Shown here: positions 57,903-64,000 of the stretch, one piece after another
How positions within the stretch are numbered: position 1 is the first letter of the stretch
Layout of the letters: each line of letters begins with the position of its first letter
NCBI GenBank assembly: GCA_022496805.1
Contig: CM040103.1
Span: 8,202,001-8,266,000, forward strand
Length of the DNA stretch: 64,000 nucleotides
Source: Pohlia nutans
Lineage: Eukaryota; Streptophyta; Bryopsida; Bryales; Mniaceae
Direction: 5' to 3'
The notes under the pieces: generated by a model
Told to the model about the DNA's origin: nothing
Databases searched by the model: none
The model's input: only the letters and a program-made list of their open reading frames with translations
Made by a program: the position numbers and the translations under genes

Positions 57903-58744
57903 CCAAGCAACGAGCCAGTGCTGGGTTTGAGGAAGGGCTCGCCTCGTCACAGCCGTTGATCTTTATCGACGGTGGAGATCTCGCGTGCAAGAAAGGCGTG
58001 CATTGGGGGACGAGAGGGAAGCCCAGATTGGGAATGTCAGGGAATGCCTTGTCAGGGATTGTCAGTTTAAGTTGACTGAAGTTAAATTAGATTGAAGCAT
58101 GTTAGACTGAAGTTAAATTAGATAGAACATGATCATTTTCCCCATGCTCTAGTTCTTGAAGGGCCAGAGCAAACCTATGCTTGAGGGGTTGAGGGCCAGA
58201 GCAAACCTTTTACATTAATTTGGTGTTGCATCCATTTTGTAATAACATTGAACCACTCAACCCATTTGTCCCACTAAACCCATCTTGTAATAACATTGTA
58301 ACATTGTAAAATTTCTAAATCTTTCTCCAATGCTCTTGGATGCGCTTTGTTTTGGGATTTTAAGTTTTTCTTACTTGATTGATTCCTACTATAATCCCTC
58401 ACATAGTGGGCAAGTGCCATCTTTCACTCTAATTCCAAGAAAAGTTATTGTACCAGTAAAAATCAAACCAAGCAGTAGGGGGTGCAAACCCTATCGTTAT
58501 AGAATGTAATGAACCTTCCAAGCTTATTTGTTTTAACTGCTAATCTATTATAGTTATTATATTTGCACATATTATTTGATAATTTTGTGTCGTGTATTTA
58601 TTGATCAATGTAGTAAATATATATGCATCATGTATATGTGATAAATTATATTGTGTATTTTTTTGTTATATGTATTATATGTTATAAATTATATTATAAA
58701 TTTTTGGTCGATGCCCGTTTTTAACGAGCTGCTTGAAACCAGGA

Positions 58745-59099
58745 AAAAGGTTTTTGAAAAAATAAAAAAACATTTGGGGAAATTAATGATGTTTCCTCCA
58801 TCATTTATTTTCTTTTTTGAAGTTTACGATAGATAAACCGGATTTAACCAATCACGCTAAATTTTAAACTCTAAAAGTGAATATTAAAATTTACAAATAA
58901 TTTCAAAGGTTGATGCTTTAAATTCATTAAAAATGATTTAAAGTTATTTTTGAAAGTTTGACCGTACAGATAATTTGTAAAGATGATGCCCTACATTTTT
59001 TTCTATTGAATCAAACTTCATCAAACATATAGAAGGCACATATTATAACACATCTATGTTTTGTCCAATACCCCTCGGGCTTTTAGGGGTTAAAATAAG
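58745..59099. mobile_element. Right part of a TTAA-type MITE inside the Mutator-like element
   Basis: It ends GCTTTTAGGGG then TTAA at 59100-59103. Its body resembles 7983-8150. The left end is not resolved. Confidence 0.45.
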
Positions 59100-59464
59100 T
59101 ATCATGTGTGACTAATGTCACTAACTCCTAAAATAATAGTTAGTAACATTAATCACACTTTGTATTGAAAGTAAAATCAAGTGTGACTAACGTCATTAAC
59201 CACTAGTGTTGGGGTTAGTGACAATGGTCTCACGTGATTTTTACATCATTCAATCATTCATTTTTTTTTATGTTTTTATAAAGATCCGTAAATGTTAACT
59301 ATATATTTATGTTATTATTTTCTATCAATTTATATGCACAATAAAACTTGCTAATGTTTAAAATATCTTCCAGTATATCATATATTAATTTGAAATAAAA
59401 TTATAGATTGAAAGATGCTAAGATCAGAACTTATCTTCCTTGATTGGCGAAAAATGTTAGTTAA

Positions 59465-60128
59465 CCCCTAAACGTTCTCCACCTTTTTAGACTTGGCAGT
59501 ACTTCAAAGATGCATTGTAAAATGCAACAAAGGGGGATTTTTTTATTTTTTTTATTTTTTGGACAAATGGTACCTTTATTACCGATGCAATGAGGCAAAA
59601 AGAACAAAGCACACACTAAGGGGGATATTTTTCAACTTGATGAATGAATAAAAGTTTATGAATGAATGAATGAATTTTAGAGATGGTTCCATATGGTTGG
59701 ATTTGCGATTGCTATCACCAAAAATTTGTATAAACTTTAAAACTTAAAATTTAGAGCTCTTTTGTATTATGATTACGAATAAGATATTGACAATCTAATA
59801 ATGAAATTTGTTGGGATGGGTTGAAATGTAATACTCTAAGTGTAGTGATTTTTGGAGATATTATCGTTGCTTAATTTTAGTAGTTGATTTTTTCAAGAGC
59901 ACTTTTAGACTAAAATCTTTGAATATTTGGGTGGAACACTATAATATGAAATGAGGCATAAAAATTTCACAAATCATCCCCTGTCTAATTGGATAACACA
60001 TGCACAAAGCTTACTTTCTATAAAATTTGCAGTAAAAAAATCCACATTGCAAAAAGTGCATGATGGATGAGAAATCGGAGTTCAAATCCATACATCATGC
60101 AAAATATGCATAGTTGGGCGGTTAGGGG
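59465..60128. mobile_element. TTAA-flanked MITE, 664 bp
   Basis: The ends are CCCCTAAACGTTC and, inverted, CCCCTAACCGCCC. TTAA flanks both sides (59461-59464, 60129-60132). It is inside the Mutator-like element, so it is younger than that insertion or moved with it. Confidence 0.7.
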
Positions 60129-61929
60129 TTAAAGTGAAAGAGACTGAACAAAGTGTACAAAAGAGTGTTAAAAAAATGGAAAAATGGGAAATAATTGAGT
60201 TACATATTATTTTTAAATGTGAACATCTCCATTTTGAAAGCATTTCTTTTAGTAAAAACAATGTAGTTTAAATCCTCCATTGTTAACATTCTCAAAATGT
60301 AATTTCTATCAAATTTGAAGTGAAATTGCTCATCAACTAAAGGACAATCCATCTAGAGATTGTTTTCGTAAAAGGCCCAAAAAATCAAGTGTTTTAGCTT
60401 TGATGGATTCAATGTTTTCATTAGATGTTTAAATTGAGTTTAGATACATCTTTTGACCATTGAAATTGGAGAATAGATTTCATTTGAAGATTTTACACAA
60501 TGTCAAGAAATTTGAAATTCGAGTGTTCAAAATACAACGGCTTTCTAAGAATGCTCTTGCCATGCGTCTCATTTAATTTCTTCACTTTCATCTTTTAACT
60601 ATTTGTAAACATAACTTTTATCAACTTTAAATATTATTTTTAGCCTCATTTCATATTGCTATGATTCACCCAAAAATCTAAGGTCTTGGTTCAAAAGGGC
60701 TCTTAAAAAACCCAACTCATAAAATCAAACTACCAAAATTTCTCCAAAAATTCACTCCACTTAGGTTAATACATTACAATATGTCGCAACAAATTTTTCA
60801 CACAAATTGCCAATATCCTATTCATACTAAAATTACAAAAGCATTTTAAATTTTAAGTTTCAAAATTATGTAAAAACATTGGTGATAGCAACCGCATATC
60901 TAATTGTATGGATAGAATCTCAAATCTTGATGTACAACTTTTATTCATTCATCAAGTTCAAACTATCCTTCATAGTTGCATTTTATTATGAATCTTTGTA
61001 ATTCTCCAAATTTTATGCACGTAGGGGTGTGGGCACTTTTTTCCATCAAATACAATTCATTTTTTTAAGCTTGGAAGGTTCATTACATTCTATAACGATA
61101 GGGTTTGCACCTCCTACTGCTTGGTTTGATTTTTACTGGTACAATAACTTTTCTTGGAATTAGAGTGAAAGATGGCACTTGCCCACTATGTGAGGGATTA
61201 TAGTAGGAATCAATCAAGTAAGAAAAACTTAAAATCCCAAAACAAAGCGCATCCAAGAGCATTGGAGAAAGATTTAGAAATTTTACAATGTTACAATGTT
61301 ATTACAAGATGGGTTCAGTGGGACAAATGGGTTGAGTGGTTCAATGTTATTACAAAATGGATGCAACACCAAATTAATGTAAAAGGTTTGCTCTGGCCCT
61401 CAACCCCTTAAGCATAGGTTTGCTCTGGCCCTTCAAGAACTAGAGCATGGAGAAAATGATCATGTTTTATCTAATTTAACTTCAGTCTAACATGCTTCAA
61501 TCTAATTTAACTACAGTCAACTTAAACTGACAATCCCTGACAAGGCATTCCCTGACATCCCTAATCTGGGCTTCCCTCTTGTCTCCCAATGCACGCCTTT
61601 CTTGCACGCGAGATCTCCACCGTCGATCAAGATCAACGGCTGTGACGAGGCGAGCCCTTCCTCAAACCCAGCACTGGCTCGTGACGAGGGTTCTTCGCCT
61701 GGACGGTGGCATAGCGACGAAAACCTATAGGGTGGTAACGTGGACGTCCAGGTAGACGATGAAAACATAAGTCACGACGTCGTTGCCAATTGGGTGAAAA
61801 CGGACGCATTTAGTGTATGCACAAAGACTTCTTCAGAGAAGATGTTGTGTAAAATCGAGGGACATCCACCAAAACCCCTCTATGTTTTCACTTCGGGCAG
61901 CCCAAATATGAACTTCTGGTCACTGCCTT

Positions 61930-63050
61930 GTCCCGGCATTGAACTCACTACTCTTCTGCCAAGAGAAGGAGATGCCAATACCTCCTGCAAGAATGCAAGA
62001 AATATACGCAACTTCCATTCAGAAGAAGGATCTCGAGAATAAATTTCTCGCGACTATCTTCCGACTAATTATAAACATTTTCCAAGAAAAAGGATCCAAG
62101 CATCCTAGCGCATTGTGGAGCACGCCACAGATAAATTTACAACATGGGAAAACCCTCTAAGTCCACTTAAAACAGAAAAAACGCCATTAGAATCAGTACT
62201 CTTCCGCCGATACAAGGAGACGCCAATACCTCCTGCACCAATGCTCAAAACGAAAAGAAATATATGCTCATAGAATTAACTTCCACTCTTAAAATCTCTT
62301 CAGCAATGATCCCTCAAGCAATCAAGAAATCAATCACTCCTCATATATATCGACTAGAAGAAGGCACCTACTTACAGTTCTCTAGAATAAAATAAAAATA
62401 ACATCTGTGACTATCTTCCAACTAATTATAAACATAGACCTTCCAAGAAAAAGGATCCTAGTGCATTGTCGAGCACTCCATAGAGAAAAACAAGAGAGCA
62501 AAACAAAGATTAATTCACAACATGGAAAAGCCCTCGAAGCCCACTTAGAACTGAAAAGTGCCATTAAACTCACTACAATATTGTTCTGCCGACACAAAGA
62601 GATGCCAATACCTCCAGCACAAATGCTGTCCAAAACGATAAGAAATACACGCTGATAAAATCAACTTCCACTCTTGGAATCTCTCAAGCAATCAAGAAAT
62701 CTCTCAAGCACTCAAGAAATCAATCACTCCTTGCATCGGGTGGTTACTCTGCTGCTATCTTCCAACTAATTCTAAACACTTGAAAGTAAAAGATCCAAGC
62801 ATCCGGGGCTTTGAGCACGCCACAGAAAAAAACAAAGAACGGTGAAACAGAAGATAATTTATTACACAACATCTCGAAGTCCTGACTCAGAATAGAAAAT
62901 GCAGCATTAAACTCACTACAGTACGCTTACAATCTTACACTGCCGACTTCGACAAGGAGATGCCGATACCGACCTCCTGCACGAATGAATGTTGTCCAGA
63001 ACGAAAAAGAAATATATGCAACAGTTTCCACTTTCCACTCCTGAAAAACA
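61930..63050 (+). repeat. Diverged tandem array, ~340-bp units
   Basis: A unit with GACTATCTTCCAACTAATTA, an AAGGATCC stretch, GAGCACGCCACAG and then GGAGATGCCAATACCTCCTG repeats with starts near 62045, 62405 and 62745, plus a partial copy from about 61930. No frame is conserved among units, so I do not read this as coding. Confidence 0.75.
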
Positions 63051-63151
63051 TAAAACACAATTAACTTAAAACAGAGTGAAGCGCTCGTTTAAGCTTTCCA
63101 CCGACTTGCATAAAAGTCGGGCGGAGAATACAAGACGTCAAGACAGACTAA

Positions 63152-64000
63152 AGAAAGGATTTGAATATCAGACTGATTACCGTTATGCAGATCAAAGGCT
63201 TTACAAAGCGAGGCCCATCCCGTGAAGCCAAATTGGTAGAGGAGCACGCTTTGAGCTTTTTGACTGATAGAGTCCCGCCTTCGATGAAGGACAGCCTGAA
63301 GGCTCCGCTCACAGAGGTAGAGCTGAAAACGGCAGTCACAGAGATGAAGACCAGGAAGGCCCCCGGTCCCGATGGGATAATTCTTGAGTTCTATCAAGTT
63401 TTTTGGAGCCGGATCAGTGAGGATTTCGCCAACATGATACGAGACAGTGTGCAAAAGGGCAGATTGCCGCAAGGAGTGACGCGGGGCATGATCGCACTCT
63501 TGCATAAGGGTGGCTCTAGGAAGGCACTTACAAATTGGAGACCGATAACTTTACTCAACATCGGCTATAAAATCTACACCAAAGCGCTGCAATTGCGTCT
63601 ACAGCCCGTGTTGATGGAAGTTATCAGCTTCAATCAGTCCGCTTTCCTCCCGATGAGGTTCATCCTAGACAACTTGCTACTGACACAGGAGACAATGGCA
63701 TGGGCAGAGCAATCCAACCAGGATTTAATTTTCCTGAAGTTGGACTTTTCAAAAGCCTACGACATAGTGGAGTGGGACTGTCTGTTCCGCATCATGAGGG
63801 CGATGGGTTTTCCTGTAGAATTTATCCACATGGTTACTTTGCTTTTTCGCGATGCAGCAGCGGCCGTGAAGGTTAATGGAGTACCCTCCCCAATTTTTAG
63901 CATCGAGAGGGGAATGAGACAGAGTTGTCCACTCGCTCCTTACCTCTTTTTGATCATCGCGGAGGTGCTCAACATCATGGTGACTGCAGAACCGGCTCGC
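63152..64000 (+). pseudogene. LINE reverse transcriptase, open to the window end
   Basis: The frame is open from 63152 (first ATG 63185) to the last base, 283 codons. It shows reverse transcriptase blocks in order: RKAPGPDGIILEFYQ, NWRPITLLNIGYKIYTKAL, NQSAFLPMRFILDNLLLTQE, motif A LDFSKAYDIVEWDCL, and motif B GMRQSCPLAPYLF. This is the plant L1/non-LTR type. Upstream lie tandem repeats rather than an endonuclease, so the insertion looks 5'-truncated, as is usual for LINEs. The catalytic YADD-type block, if present, is beyond the window. Whether the rest is intact cannot be judged. Confidence 0.88.

Larger units (their letters stand above)
57903..61689. mobile_element. Mutator-like element, 3.8 kb, ~620-bp TIRs, non-autonomous
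   Basis: Arms 57903-58530 and 61065-61689 are inverted, highly similar copies, from ACGAGCCAGTGCTGGG inward to ACCTTCCAAGCTT. The flanks carry GTTCTTCGCC on both sides (57893-57902 and 61690-61699), a 10-bp (or 9-bp) target duplication as in Mutator-like elements. The interior, AT-rich, holds no transposase but contains TTAA-type elements. Short frames in the arms (DGGDLACKKGVHW and relatives) occur in both arms and are by-products. Confidence 0.88.

Noticed and set aside
57902..61689. Arms of the inverted repeat as two genes in opposite orientation
   Set aside because: Identical short frames in both arms, long TIR structure and target duplications point to a transposon.

Overview
The window is nuclear DNA of a land plant. 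The evidence is a CACTA (En/Spm) element with plant-type domains, a fragment of a plant PMT-family methyltransferase, a RabE/Rab8-type exon with splice sites, spliced genes, and PIF/Harbinger-, Mutator- and LINE-type repeats. Two features hint at a plant outside the flowering plants: a TPR-CHAT protein and a Tc1-type DD34E transposon. No species is assigned. Most of the sequence is AT-rich transposon debris. I support only two ordinary host genes with good confidence, both on the minus strand.

Left part (1-33600). A block of about 3 kb at 42-3044 is repeated at 31577-33600. Each copy carries an open small ORF of 56-58 codons. The left copy was later hit by several elements: a TTAA-flanked element, a 249-bp CACTA-like MITE, and a Tc1-like element (3046-26643). 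The Tc1-like element was itself split in its transposase gene by a 21.9-kb CACTA element (3424-25351). The CACTA element carries a broken tnp2-type transposase gene (minus strand), a divergent TnpA-like gene (plus strand), an 11-unit satellite-like array of about 174 bp per unit, and AACGTT-rich ends. Between the element and the right copy of the block lie a methyltransferase gene fragment, an unusual interleaved double inverted repeat (29072-29571) and another CACTA-like MITE.

Middle part (33600-51600). This is AT-rich and gene-poor. Two TA-flanked elements sit side by side and share one TA; the second is a 1-kb foldback. Several TTAA-flanked elements, PIF-type MITEs with TTA or TAA target duplications, tandem repeats and nested MITEs follow. 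At 40671-42668 a two-exon gene encodes a 414-aa protein of unknown family with a predicted C-terminal membrane anchor.

Right part (51600-64000). A five-exon gene (51658-55694) encodes an 873-aa protein with TPR-like helices, a CHAT protease-like domain with the His and Cys in place, and a C-terminal membrane segment. A 362-bp near-perfect hairpin MITE lies in its second intron, and its fourth intron appears to be GC-AG. Downstream on the map are a single Rab exon relic, a 3.8-kb Mutator-like element with TIRs of about 620 bp and a 10-bp target duplication, a tandem array of about 340 bp per unit, and a LINE reverse transcriptase that runs off the window end.

The most interesting points are the membrane-anchored TPR-CHAT gene, the Tc1-in-plant/CACTA nest, the TTAA-flanked piggyBac-like MITE family, and the A-B-A'-B' inverted repeat.
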